Source: Lichenihabitans sp965277635
GTDB lineage: Bacteria; Pseudomonadota; Alphaproteobacteria; Rhizobiales; Beijerinckiaceae
Length of the DNA: 64,000 nucleotides
Assembly: GCA_965277635.1 (NCBI GenBank)
Contig: CBDIDE010000002.1
Location: forward strand, 5,146,001 to 5,210,000
Direction: 5' to 3'
Part shown: positions 34,817 through 43,404 of the stretch, one piece after another
Layout: each line of letters opens with the position of its first letter
How positions within the stretch are numbered: position 1 is the first letter of the stretch
Position numbers and translations under genes: made by a program
Notes under the pieces: model-generated
Told to the model about the DNA's origin: nothing
What the model saw: the letters and a program-made list of their open reading frames with translations, nothing else
Databases searched by the model: none

Positions 34817-35889
34817 CGGCTTGCTCCCGGGGCAACCCGGCGCTCGGCCTCGAGAAGGGCGCGCTTGCGCTCCGGACCCCAACGATAGCCCGAAAGGCTG
34901 CCGTCGCTGCGCACCACGCGGTGGCAGGGGATCATCACCGCGAGTTCGTTCGAGGCGCAGGCCCGGGCGACGGCGCGGACCGCGGTCGGCCGGCCGAGCG
35001 ACGCCGCCACCTCGGCATAGCTCGCGGTCTCTCCCAGCGGAATGTCGCGCAGCGCCTGCCAGACCCGCGCCTCGAAGGCGGTACCCTGGATGTCGAGCGG
35101 CAGGTCGAGCGCCTGGGCCGGCGTGCGCAGATGGTCGGCGAGGGCCGCGATCCAGGGCTGCACGCGGGCGTCCTCGACGAGGTCGGCAGCCGGGAAGCGG
35201 CGGCGCAGATTTGCGAGCAGCGCCTCGCGATCCTCGCCGAAGGCGGTCGCGCAGACCCCGCGCGGGCTCGCGGCCAGGAGCGTCGGTCCGAGCACGGTAT
35301 CGCCGATGGCATAGCCGATGCGTTCGCCGGCGCCGCCGCGACGCTTGCGTCCCGGCGTCATGCCGAGGCCCGCGCCTGCTGCCGCATAGGCTCGCGACGG
35401 CGACCCGTAGCCCGCCGCATAGACGGCCTCGCTGACCGGCGCGCCGCTTTCGAGCGCTCCGGAGAGGCGACGCAGCTTCACGGCACCGGCGTAAGCACCC
35501 GGCGTCGTCCCCATGATCTGGGTGAAGACGCGGTGGAAATGGTGCTTGCTCATGCCGGCCTCGCGGGCCAGCGCCGCAAGCCTCGGCAGGCCATCGCTCC
35601 CCTCGATCGTCGCGCAGGCGTTGGCGATCGCCTGGCGGTGGTGCTCGATGGGCGAGGCCTCATCGGGTCGGCAGCGCTTGCAGGGCCTGAGGCCGAAAGC
35701 CTGAGCCTCGGCCGCGCCCGCAAAGAAGCGGAGGTTTTTCGCGAGCGCCGGCCGCGACTGGCACGAGGGCCGGCAATAGATGCCGGTCGTCACAACGCCG
35801 ACGATGAAGGTGCCGTCGGCCGACGGATCACGGGCGCGGACCGCCGCGAGACAGCGGTCGAAGTCGAGAGAATGGGCTGTGTCGAGCAT
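34813..35889 (-). CDS. ada: Bifunctional DNA repair methyltransferase / transcriptional activator Ada
   Basis: 358-residue protein with the complete Ada layout. N-terminal zinc phosphotriester methyltransferase domain has Cys 39, 43, 70 and 73 (GIYCRPSCQSR ... LRPCKRCRP; E. coli uses 38, 42, 69, 72). An AraC-type HTH follows (LARAALAREAGMSKHHFHRVFTQIMGTTPGAYA region), then the O6-methylguanine methyltransferase domain with active Cys 322 in AVMIPCHRVVRSDGSLSGYRWG. ATG 35889 with AGGAG 6 bases before. First gene of a three-gene cluster with the oxygenase and a transporter. Confidence 0.95.
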   Translation of the reverse strand: MLDTAHSLDFDRCLAAVRARDPSADGTFIVGVVTTGIYCRPSCQSRPALAKNLRFFAGAAEAQAFGLRPCKRCRPDEASPIEHHRQAIANACATIEGSDGLPRLAALAREAGMSKHHFHRVFTQIMGTTPGAYAGAVKLRRLSGALESGAPVSEAVYAAGYGSPSRAYAAAGAGLGMTPGRKRRGGAGERIGYAIGDTVLGPTLLAASPRGVCATAFGEDREALLANLRRRFPAADLVEDARVQPWIAALADHLRTPAQALDLPLDIQGTAFEARVWQALRDIPLGETASYAEVAASLGRPTAVRAVARACASNELAVMIPCHRVVRSDGSLSGYRWGPERKRALLEAERRVAPGASR

Positions 35890-35971
35890 GGAAGTCTCCT
35901 GTCCATGCCTTATTAGGGGCGTGCGGGCCTCATCATCCACCCGCCCGTTGCTTTCTTATCTCAAGATCTCC

Positions 35972-36116
35972 CGTCATTCCGGCCGGAGCGAAGCGGAGAG
36001 CCGGAACCCATGAAGACCGGTCCCGCCGGACGAGCGTCGCATCATGCTTGCCGAGCGGCATCACCGCGGTAATGGTTCCCGGATCTTCGGCGCTGCGCGC
36101 CTCGTCCGGGATGACG
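35972..36116. repeat. Inverted pair of a dispersed intergenic palindromic repeat
   Basis: CGTCATTCCGG...CCGGAACCC at 35972-36010 and its relative in the opposite direction (GGTTCCCGG...CCGGGATGACG, 36074-36116) enclose about 60 bases. Elements starting CGTCAT(T/C)CCGG and ending in CCGGGAACC are common intergenic repeats in Bradyrhizobium-like genomes (recalled knowledge). It fills the space between ada and hbd and could act as a terminator for the converging or following transcripts. Confidence 0.65.
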
Positions 36117-36125
36117 ACGGAAATG

Positions 36126-37007
36126 TCACCGGGTCGGCACCGGATGCTCGCCGCGATAGTCGTAGAATCCGCGCTGCGTCTTGCGCCCGAGCCAGCCCGC
36201 CTCGACATATTTGACCAGCAGCGGACAGGGCCGGTACTTCGAGTCGGCGAGACCCTCGTGCAGCACCTGCATGACCGCGAGGCAGGTATCGAGCCCGATG
36301 AAATCGGCGAGCTGCAGCGGTCCCATCGGATGGTTGGCGCCAAGCCGCATCGCCGTGTCGATCGCCTCGACCGAGCCGATGCCCTCGTGCAGCGTATAGA
36401 CAGCCTCGTTGATCATCGGCAGCAGGATGCGGTTGACGATGAAGGCCGGAAAGTCCTCCGACACGGTCGGCGTCTTGCCGAGCTTCTCGATGAACTCCTT
36501 GGCCGATTCGAACGTGCCTGACTCGGTCTGAATGCCGCGGATCAGCTCGACGAGCTGCATGCGGGGCACCGGGTTCATGAAGTGGATGCCGATGAAGCGC
36601 TCGGGTCGGTCGGTGACCGAGGCGAGCCGGGTGATCGAGATCGACGACGTATTGGAGGCGACGAGCGCGTCTGGGCGGAGCGAGGCGCAGAGCGTCGAGA
36701 AGATCTTGCGCTTGACGCCCTCGTTCTCGGTCGCCGCCTCGATCACCAGGTCGCAGTCGGCGAAGCCCGAATAATCCTTCGCGGTGACGATCCGGTCGAG
36801 CGCCGCGGCGCGGGCGCCCTCCTCGATCTGGCCGCGCTTCACCTGCCGGGTCATGGTGCCGTTGAGCGTGGCAAGGCCGGCCTGGAGCCGCTCGTCGGAG
36901 ACGTCGTTGAGCACCACGTCGAAGCCGGCGAGGGCCGCCACGTGAGCGATGCCGCTGCCCATCTGGCCGGCGCCGATCACTCCGACCTTCTGAATCCGCG
37001 CAGCCAT
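36126..37007 (-). CDS. hbd: 3-hydroxybutyryl-CoA dehydrogenase
   Basis: 293-residue NAD(H)-dependent enzyme interconverting acetoacetyl-CoA and 3-hydroxybutyryl-CoA. Rossmann motif VGVIGAGQMGSGIAHVAALAGFDVVLNDV, catalytic His-Glu pair in the region NTSSISITRLASVTDRPERFIGIHFMNPVPRMQLVELIRG, and C-terminal dimer domain NRILLPMINEAVYTLHEGIGSVEAIDTAMRLGANHPMGPLQLADFIGLDT ... KTQRGFYDY. It follows etfA on the same strand; hbd-etfAB linkage is a standard alphaproteobacterial arrangement for beta-oxidation or butanoate metabolism. Confidence 0.95.
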   Translation of the reverse strand: MAARIQKVGVIGAGQMGSGIAHVAALAGFDVVLNDVSDERLQAGLATLNGTMTRQVKRGQIEEGARAAALDRIVTAKDYSGFADCDLVIEAATENEGVKRKIFSTLCASLRPDALVASNTSSISITRLASVTDRPERFIGIHFMNPVPRMQLVELIRGIQTESGTFESAKEFIEKLGKTPTVSEDFPAFIVNRILLPMINEAVYTLHEGIGSVEAIDTAMRLGANHPMGPLQLADFIGLDTCLAVMQVLHEGLADSKYRPCPLLVKYVEAGWLGRKTQRGFYDYRGEHPVPTR

Positions 37008-37051
37008 GGTGTTTCCCCGAACGAAGCCGTCAGCCCTGCTTGCCCTTGACG

Positions 37052-37996
37052 CTACTTGCCCTTGGCGAGCTCTCGGTCGAGCTCCGGCATGATCTGGAAC
37101 AGGTCGCCCACAAGACCATAGTCGGCGACCTGGAAAATGGGTGCTTCCTCGTCCTTGTTGATGGCGACGATGACCTTGGAGTCCTTCATGCCGGCGAGAT
37201 GCTGGATCGCACCCGAGATGCCGACCGCGATATAGAGATCCGGCGCCACCACCTTGCCGGTCTGGCCGACCTGCCAGTCGTTGGGGGCGTAGCCCGCATC
37301 GACCGCGGCGCGCGACGCCCCCATGGCGGCGCCGAGCTTGTCGGCGACCGGCTCGATATAGGTCTTGAAGTTCTCGGCCTTGGCCATGGCGCGGCCACCC
37401 GAAACGATGACCCTGGCCGAGGTCAGCTCGGGCCGATCGAGCTTGGCCAGCGCCTCCCCGGCAAAGCTCGACAGCGCCGGATCGTCCGTCGCCTCGATCG
37501 TCTCGATCGTGGCCGGCGACGCGCCGGTGCCGGTGATCGGGAAGGCCGCCGTGCGCACCGTGATGACCTTCACGGGATCGGCGCTCTGCACCGTCTGGAC
37601 CGCATTGCCGGCATAGATCGGGCGCTCGAACGTATCGGGAGAGACGACGGCCGTGATCTCTGAGACCTGCATCACGTCGAGCAGCGCCGCGACGCGGGGC
37701 ATGATGTTCTTGGTGCTGGCGGTGGCTGGCGCCATGATGGTCTTGTGATGCTCGGCGAGCTTGACGAGAAGCGCCGCGACCGGCTCGGCGAGCTCGTGCT
37801 CGACGGCCGCGCCCTGCGCCACATGGACCTTGCCGACACCCTCGAGCCGGGCAGCCTCCTCCGCCGCCTTGGCGGCGCCCTCGCCGACGACGAGGACATG
37901 GACCTCGTCGCCGAGCGCCTTCGCGGCGGTCAGCGCCCGCGCCGTCACGTCGTTGAGCACGCCGGCCTTCTGCTCGGCGAGGAGCAGCGTCGTCAT
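37052..37996 (-). CDS. etfA: Electron transfer flavoprotein subunit alpha
   Basis: 314-residue FAD-binding subunit moving electrons from acyl-CoA and dimethylglycine/sarcosine dehydrogenases to ETF-quinone oxidoreductase. The C-terminal FAD domain is intact: RVIVSGGRAMAKAENFKTYIEPVADKLGAAMGASRAAVDAGYAPNDWQVGQTGKVVAPDLYIAVGISGAIQHLAGMKDSKVIVAINKDEEAPIFQVADYGLVGDLF. The start overlaps the etfB stop (ATGA). A likely client, a DMGDH-like enzyme, is encoded at 60991-63504. Confidence 0.96.
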   Translation of the reverse strand: MTTLLLAEQKAGVLNDVTARALTAAKALGDEVHVLVVGEGAAKAAEEAARLEGVGKVHVAQGAAVEHELAEPVAALLVKLAEHHKTIMAPATASTKNIMPRVAALLDVMQVSEITAVVSPDTFERPIYAGNAVQTVQSADPVKVITVRTAAFPITGTGASPATIETIEATDDPALSSFAGEALAKLDRPELTSARVIVSGGRAMAKAENFKTYIEPVADKLGAAMGASRAAVDAGYAPNDWQVGQTGKVVAPDLYIAVGISGAIQHLAGMKDSKVIVAINKDEEAPIFQVADYGLVGDLFQIMPELDRELAKGK

Positions 37997-38742
37997 TGGA
38001 TCACTCCCGCTTCCCGCAGCTTGCCCACGAGCTCGCCGACCGAGCCGACCTTGGCCCCGCCCTTTCGCCCCGGCGGCTCGACGGTCTTCAGCACCTTCAG
38101 GCGCGGCGCGACGTCGACGCCGAAGTCGCCCGGCGCCTTCTCCTCGATCGGCTTCTTCTTGGCCTTCATGATGTTGGGCAGGCTGGCATAGCGCGGCTCG
38201 TTCAGCCGCAGGTCGGTCGTCACCACAGCCGGCAGCTTCAGCCTGACGGTCTGTGCACCGCCATCGACCTCGCGCGTCACCTCGGCCTCGCCGTCGCCGA
38301 CCACGACCTTGGAGGCGAAGGTCCCCTGCCCCCAGCCGTTCAAGGCGGCGAGCATCTGGCCGGTCTGGTTCGAATCGTCGTCGATCGCCTGCTTGCCCAT
38401 GATGACGAGGCCGGGCTCGACCGCCTTGCAGACGCCGGCGAGGATCTTGGCGACTGCGAGCGGCTCGACGATGCCGTCGACCTTGACGTGAATGCCGCGA
38501 TCCGCCCCCATGGCGAGGCCGGTGCGCAGCGTCTCGGCCGCCTGCTGCGGACCGATGGTCACGACGATCACCTCCGTCGCCTTGCCCGCCTCCTTCTGCC
38601 GCAGCGCCTCCTCGACCGCGATCTCGTCGAACGGGTTCATGGCCATCTTGACGTTGGCCAGGTCCACACCGGTGCCGTCGGGCTTGACGCGGATCTTGAC
38701 GTTGTAATCGACCACGCGCTTGACGGGGACGAGGATCTTCAT
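37993..38742 (-). CDS. etfB: Electron transfer flavoprotein subunit beta
   Basis: 249-residue AMP-binding subunit of ETF. MKILVPVKRVVDYNVKIRVKPDGTGVDLANVKMAMNPFDEIAVEEALRQKEAGKATEVIVVTIGP, the signature region VIMGKQAIDDDSNQTGQMLAALNGWGQGTFASKV and C-terminal RYASLPNIMKAKKKPIE are typical. Full length. Upstream on the same strand, 8.4 kb away, lie the adenosyltransferase and twin-TM genes that usually neighbour it in Hyphomicrobiales. Confidence 0.96.
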   Translation of the reverse strand: MKILVPVKRVVDYNVKIRVKPDGTGVDLANVKMAMNPFDEIAVEEALRQKEAGKATEVIVVTIGPQQAAETLRTGLAMGADRGIHVKVDGIVEPLAVAKILAGVCKAVEPGLVIMGKQAIDDDSNQTGQMLAALNGWGQGTFASKVVVGDGEAEVTREVDGGAQTVRLKLPAVVTTDLRLNEPRYASLPNIMKAKKKPIEEKAPGDFGVDVAPRLKVLKTVEPPGRKGGAKVGSVGELVGKLREAGVIQ

Positions 38743-38926
38743 CGGCAGCGATGTCCGTGGATTGAAGGCGCTATCGGGCTCGGCGCGCAGTCGTAATGGC
38801 GCCCTGGGGTCAAGTCAACGCGCGAGGCGCCCCGGACGAGCGGCGTCCGCCCGCAGGTGCCCGCCGGACCGCGACAACAGGGCTGGTGATTCGCGCCAAT
38901 CCGGTCGTTTTTGTGGCACGTGCCAG

Positions 38927-38951
38927 GGAACCTCGGCCGCAGCCATCCGTT
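38927..38951 (+). promoter_or_regulatory. EcfG (general stress sigma factor) promoter of glgX-treZ
   Basis: GGAAC (38927-38931), 16 bases, CGTT (38948-38951): an exact match to the alphaproteobacterial EcfG consensus GGAAC-N16/17-CGTT. It lies 40 bases before the glgX start codon, a good distance for a promoter plus short leader. It places trehalose formation from glycogen under the PhyR-EcfG stress response; expression data are lacking. Confidence 0.75.
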
Positions 38952-38991
38952 TCGGCTCACGGCAACGCTGGGCGTCCATCGAGGGGAAAAT

Positions 38992-41166
38992 ATGAATCAG
39001 ATGATCCGTGAACGCTTTCCGTTGGCAGGCTCCCCGCATCCGCGCGGCGCGATCTGGGACGGGCGGGGCACGAACATCACGCTTTTTTCGGCCAATGCGA
39101 CGAAAGTGGAGCTCTGCCTGTTCGACGAGAGCGGGGTGCGGGAGACCGATCGCATCCCCCTGCCGGAATATACCGACCAGGTGTTCCACGGCTATTTTCC
39201 CGAGGTTCGGCCTGGCCAGCTCTACGGCTTCCGCGTCCACGGCCCCTACGAGCCTGAGAACGGCCACCGGTTCAACCCGAACAAGCTCCTGATCGACCCC
39301 TATGCCCGCGGACATGTGGGCGAGCTCACCTGGGATCCGGCCATCTTCGGCTATCAGCTCGAGACCGGCGACGACCTCACCTTCGACGAGCGCGACAGCG
39401 CTCCCTTCGTGCCGAAATGCATCATCGCCGACCTGCACAAGGCGGGGCGCGTTCATGCCGGCAACCCGCGGACGCCGTGGTCGAACACGGTGTTCTACGA
39501 GACCCATGTGCGCGGCTTCACCAAGCTCCATCCCAGGGTGCCGGAGCATCTGCGCGGCACCTATGCGGGCCTCGCGACGCCGGAGATCGTCGACTACATC
39601 CGCAAGCTCGGCGTGACGGCGGTCGAGCTGCTGCCGGTCCATACTTTCGTCAACGACAATTTCCTCGTCGAGAAGGGCCTGTCGAACTACTGGGGCTACA
39701 ACACCATCGGCTTCTTCGCGCCGCATCCGCGCTATGCGGCCGACCCGATGAACGCCGTGCAGGAATTCAAGGAGATGGTGTCCCGCTTCCACGAGGCGGG
39801 GCTGGAGGTGATCCTCGACGTCGTCTTCAACCACACGGCCGAAGGCAACGAGAAGGGCCCGACCCTGTCGTTCAAGGGCATCGACAACGCCTCCTACTAC
39901 CAGCTCATCCCCGACCAGAAGCGCTATTACATCAACGACACCGGCACCGGGAACACCTTCAACCTGCATCACCCGCGCGTCATGCAGATGGTGCTCGACT
40001 GCCTGCGCTATTGGGTCATGGAGATGCATGTTGACGGCTTCCGCTTCGACCTCGCTTGCACGCTGGCGCGCGGCCCCTCGGGTTTCGACCGCAACAGCGC
40101 GTTCCTCCAGATGTGCCTGTTCGACCCTGTGCTCAGCACCGTCAAGATGATCGCCGAGCCATGGGACATCGGTCCCGGCGGCTATCAGGTCGGCAATTTC
40201 CCGGCCGGCTGGGCCGAGTGGAACGACAAGTTCCGCGACGACGTGCGCGACTTCTGGCGCGGGAAGGCTCCCGTGACGACCATCACGTCGCGGCTCTGCG
40301 CCTCGGAGGACACGTTCAACCGCGAGGGCCGGCGTCCGTGGAGCTGCGTCAACTTCGTCACGGCGCATGACGGCTTCACGCTGAAGGACCTCGTCACCTA
40401 CAACGACAAGCACAACGAGGCCAACGGCGAGGACAACCGCGACGGCAGCGGCGACAACCGCTCTTGGAACTGCGGCGTCGAGGGACCGACCGACAAACCC
40501 AACATCAAGAGCCTGCGCGGCAAGCAGATGCGCAACCTGATGGCGACGCTTCTGCTCTCGCAGGGCACGCCCATGATCGTCGCCGGCGACGAGTTCGCAC
40601 GGACGCAGGGCGGTAACAACAATGCCTATTGCCAGGACAACGAGATCGGCTGGGTCGACTGGGACCTGACCGACCAGGGCAAGCGCCTGTTGTCCTTCAC
40701 CCAGCGGCTTGCCGCCCTGCGCCAGAAGCACCCGGTCCTGCGCCGCGACCGCTTCTATACCGGTCGTTTCGACGAGGTGCATGGCGTCAAGGACGTCACC
40801 TGGATCAAATCCGATGGGCTCGAAGCGGAGGCGCCGGACTGGAGCGATCACGCGATGCATTGCATCGGCATGCTGATGGACGGGCGCGCGCAGATCAATT
40901 CGGTGCCCCAGGATGGCGACCACGCCACCATGATGCTCGTCGTCAACGCGGCCCGCGACGCCATTGCCTTCACCATGCCCGAATGCGCCGACGGCACGAG
41001 CTGGACGCGGCTGATCGACACGGCCGACCCGCATCGCCCGGAAAAGGACTTCGCCGTCGGCGACATGTGCCCGATCCCGTCGCGCGCCCTCGTGCTGCTG
41101 CGGCTCAACACCGCCCATGCGGCTCCCGTCCCGAACATCGATGCGCCCGACAAGGACAAGGAATGA
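38992..41166 (+). CDS. glgX: Glycogen debranching enzyme GlgX
   Basis: 724-residue GH13 isoamylase-type enzyme hydrolysing alpha-1,6 branches of glycogen, supplying linear chains to TreY/TreZ. N-terminal CBM48 (FPLAGSPHPRGAIWDGRGTNITLFSANATKVELCLFDESG), GH13 regions VILDVVFNHTAEG, VDGFRFDLA (nucleophile Asp), KMIAEPWDIG (acid/base Glu) and FVTAHDGFTLKDLV. ATG 38992 is chosen because GAGGGGA precedes it; the open frame starts 27 codons earlier but across the promoter. treZ overlaps its stop (ATGA). Confidence 0.95.
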   Translation: MNQMIRERFPLAGSPHPRGAIWDGRGTNITLFSANATKVELCLFDESGVRETDRIPLPEYTDQVFHGYFPEVRPGQLYGFRVHGPYEPENGHRFNPNKLLIDPYARGHVGELTWDPAIFGYQLETGDDLTFDERDSAPFVPKCIIADLHKAGRVHAGNPRTPWSNTVFYETHVRGFTKLHPRVPEHLRGTYAGLATPEIVDYIRKLGVTAVELLPVHTFVNDNFLVEKGLSNYWGYNTIGFFAPHPRYAADPMNAVQEFKEMVSRFHEAGLEVILDVVFNHTAEGNEKGPTLSFKGIDNASYYQLIPDQKRYYINDTGTGNTFNLHHPRVMQMVLDCLRYWVMEMHVDGFRFDLACTLARGPSGFDRNSAFLQMCLFDPVLSTVKMIAEPWDIGPGGYQVGNFPAGWAEWNDKFRDDVRDFWRGKAPVTTITSRLCASEDTFNREGRRPWSCVNFVTAHDGFTLKDLVTYNDKHNEANGEDNRDGSGDNRSWNCGVEGPTDKPNIKSLRGKQMRNLMATLLLSQGTPMIVAGDEFARTQGGNNNAYCQDNEIGWVDWDLTDQGKRLLSFTQRLAALRQKHPVLRRDRFYTGRFDEVHGVKDVTWIKSDGLEAEAPDWSDHAMHCIGMLMDGRAQINSVPQDGDHATMMLVVNAARDAIAFTMPECADGTSWTRLIDTADPHRPEKDFAVGDMCPIPSRALVLLRLNTAHAAPVPNIDAPDKDKE

Positions 41167-43034
41167 ACCGCATCGGCGGGGGTTCTGACGGCGCGCGCTC
41201 GCGCCGCCACCTCATGCCGCATGGTGCAGAGTGGTCGCCGGAGACGGGGACACGGTTTCGCCTCTGGGGGCCGGCTCACGCGCGGATCGACCTCGTCCTC
41301 GACAAGACGCCAGCCCGGCCCATGCAGACCCTCGCCGATGGCTGGCACGAACTGACCCTGCCCGAGGCGGGTCCTGGGATGCGCTATCGCTTCCGCCTGC
41401 CGGACGGGCTCGATGTGCCGGACCCCGCCTCGCGCTTCCAGCCCGAGGACGTGCATGGGCCGAGCCAGGTGATCGACCCCGCTGCCTACGCGTGGCAAGC
41501 CGACGACTGGCACGGCCGGCCTTGGCACGAGGCGGTGATCTACGAGCTTCACATTGGCGCCTTCACGCCGGAGGGCACGTTCCGGGCCGCCATCTGCAAG
41601 CTCGACCATCTGGTCTCGCTCGGCGTCAATGCGATCGAGATCATGCCGATCGCGGATTTTCCCGGCCGCCGCAACTGGGGCTATGACGGCGTGCTGCTCT
41701 ATGCGCCGGACTCGAGCTATGGCCGGCCGGAAGATTTCAAGGCGCTGGTCGACGCCGCCCATGCACGCGGCGTCTCGGTGCTGCTCGACGTCGTCTACAA
41801 CCACTTCGGACCGGAGGGGAACTATCTCTCCGCCTATGCGCCGGGCGTCTTCACCGAGCGACATCACACGCCCTGGGGTGCGGCGATCAATTACGATGGG
41901 CCGCAAAGCGCCCCGGTGCGCGATTTCGTCATCCACAACGCGCTCTACTGGATCGAGGAATTCAACCTCGACGGTCTGCGGCTCGACGCCGTCCACACCA
42001 TCGTCGACGACAGCGACTGGCATCTGCTGCGCGAGATCGCCGAACGGGTGCGCGCGGCGGCCGATCGGCCCGTCCATCTGATTCTGGAGAACGAGGACAA
42101 TGGTTCGGCCCTGCTGCGCCGACGGCCCGACGGCTCGCCGGAGACCTATACGGCGCAATGGAACGACGACGTCCATCACGTGCTCCATGTCGCCGCCTCG
42201 GGCGAGGACAAGGGCTACTATGTGGCCTACAAGGGTGAGACCGAGCTGCTCGGCCGCGCGCTGGCCGAAGGTTTCGCCTACCAGGGCGAGATGATGGACT
42301 ACCGGGGCCGGGAGCGCGGCGAGCCGAGCGCCACCCTGCCGCCGCAGGCCTTCGTGGCCTTCCTGCAGAACCACGACCAGATCGGCAACCGCGCCTTCGG
42401 CGACCGCATCACCGCCTTCGCACCGCCTGAAGCGGTGCTGGCCGTCTCGGCCGTCTACCTCCTGCTGCCGCAGGTCCCGATGCTGTTCATGGGCGAGGAA
42501 TGGGCGTCGCGCCGGCCGTTTCCGTTCTTCTGCGACTTTTCGGGCGACCTCGCGGAGGCCGTGCGCCGGGGTCGGCGCGAGGAGTTCAAGCGTTTCCCCG
42601 AGTTCCAGGAGGCCGCGATGCGCGAGCGCATCCCCGATCCGCTGGCCGACGAAACCTTCGCCTCCGCCAAGCTCGATTGGAACGAGGCCGCGACCGGCCG
42701 GCATCGCGAGACGCTCGACTGGGTCCGCCGCGTCCTGGCGACCCGCCGCGAGCGCATCGTGCCGATCGCGGCCCGGATGGGCGGACACTCCGGGCAATAT
42801 ACCGTCGTCGGCGAGGGCGCCGTCGAGCTACGATGGCGGGCGGATGATGGGGGCGAACTGCTGCTCCGAGCCAACCTTAAGGCGACCCCGCAGACCGGCT
42901 TCGCGCCGCTCGATGGCGACGAGGTCTGGCGGGAGGGCGAGGCCCTGGATACGACGCTCGGCCCTTGGACCGTGCTATGGTCGGTTTCGTCCTTCTCTCG
43001 TGAAACGGGAGAAGGTGTCACCGCGAAGCGGTGA
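41163..43034 (+). CDS. treZ: Malto-oligosyltrehalose trehalohydrolase
   Basis: 623-residue GH13 enzyme cleaving trehalose from maltooligosyl-trehalose. N-terminal domain HLMPHGAEWSPETGTRFRLWGPAHARIDLVL, TreZ-type ELHIGAFTPEGTFRAAICKLDHLVSLGVNAIEIMPIADFPGRRNWGYDGVLLYAPDSSYG, then VLLDVVYNHFGPEGNYL, LDGLRLDAVHTI (nucleophile Asp), LILENEDN (Glu) and FLQNHDQIGNRAFGDR. Its last 14 or so codons (from SSFSRETGEG) come from a dispersed repeat that provides the stop codon, so the C-terminus was probably altered by repeat insertion. Confidence 0.94.
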   Translation: MNRIGGGSDGARSRRHLMPHGAEWSPETGTRFRLWGPAHARIDLVLDKTPARPMQTLADGWHELTLPEAGPGMRYRFRLPDGLDVPDPASRFQPEDVHGPSQVIDPAAYAWQADDWHGRPWHEAVIYELHIGAFTPEGTFRAAICKLDHLVSLGVNAIEIMPIADFPGRRNWGYDGVLLYAPDSSYGRPEDFKALVDAAHARGVSVLLDVVYNHFGPEGNYLSAYAPGVFTERHHTPWGAAINYDGPQSAPVRDFVIHNALYWIEEFNLDGLRLDAVHTIVDDSDWHLLREIAERVRAAADRPVHLILENEDNGSALLRRRPDGSPETYTAQWNDDVHHVLHVAASGEDKGYYVAYKGETELLGRALAEGFAYQGEMMDYRGRERGEPSATLPPQAFVAFLQNHDQIGNRAFGDRITAFAPPEAVLAVSAVYLLLPQVPMLFMGEEWASRRPFPFFCDFSGDLAEAVRRGRREEFKRFPEFQEAAMRERIPDPLADETFASAKLDWNEAATGRHRETLDWVRRVLATRRERIVPIAARMGGHSGQYTVVGEGAVELRWRADDGGELLLRANLKATPQTGFAPLDGDEVWREGEALDTTLGPWTVLWSVSSFSRETGEGVTAKR

Positions 43035-43044
43035 GGGATGAGGG
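42991..43044 (+). repeat. Dispersed repeat, copy 1 (overlaps treZ end)
   Basis: Two hairpins in tandem: CCTTCTC...GAGAAGG (42991-43015) and TCACCGC-GAA-GCGGTGA (43018-43034), followed by GGGATGAGGG. The treZ stop TGA lies in the second hairpin. A related copy in reverse orientation lies at 44020-44072. They resemble rhizobial intergenic repeats with the ends CCTTCTC and GATGAGGG (recalled knowledge). Confidence 0.7.
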
Positions 43045-43404
43045 CAATCTAGAGCGACATCCGCACGAGTTGAGTCGGAGGCTTTCCGAGCCAGGCATTA
43101 TCTGATTCAGGGGGTGGGCTGGCGAGGGAGACAACCGCGCGCTGTTCACCGCGGCAACATCCGCCTCGAGCGCCGTGCGCTATGTCGACGGATTGCAGCC
43201 TGGCCCACTGGAGATGGCGATGCCGCGTTTAATAGCTCCTTGATGTTGCGGCAGCTGAGCGGGTAACGCCGCTACCACGAACCGCCCGCTCGCCCAACGA
43301 AGCCTCACGACAGCGGCCAGACCGGCGATAGACCCGCAGAGTTAAAGTCGCCATAATGAGCACTCGGGTGGCGCGGCCATGAGCGGCACGAGAGGGAGGT
43401 TAGT
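43045..43404. other. Intergenic region upstream of the Tyr/Gly-rich gene
   Basis: About 360 bases with no convincing gene. A 40-codon open stretch near 43120-43240 has no similarity I can see. No EcfG-like or strong -35/-10 pair was found, so the promoter of the next gene is unknown. Confidence 0.5.

Noticed and set aside
38815..41118. 767-residue minus-strand frame opposite glgX
   Set aside because: Antisense shadow of a clear GlgX gene in high-GC DNA; its His/Arg/Asp-rich composition is typical of such shadows.
43045..43404. Transposase remnant upstream of the Tyr/Gly-rich gene
   Set aside because: Checked short frames and ends; no transposase-like motif or terminal inverted repeats apart from the dispersed repeat.
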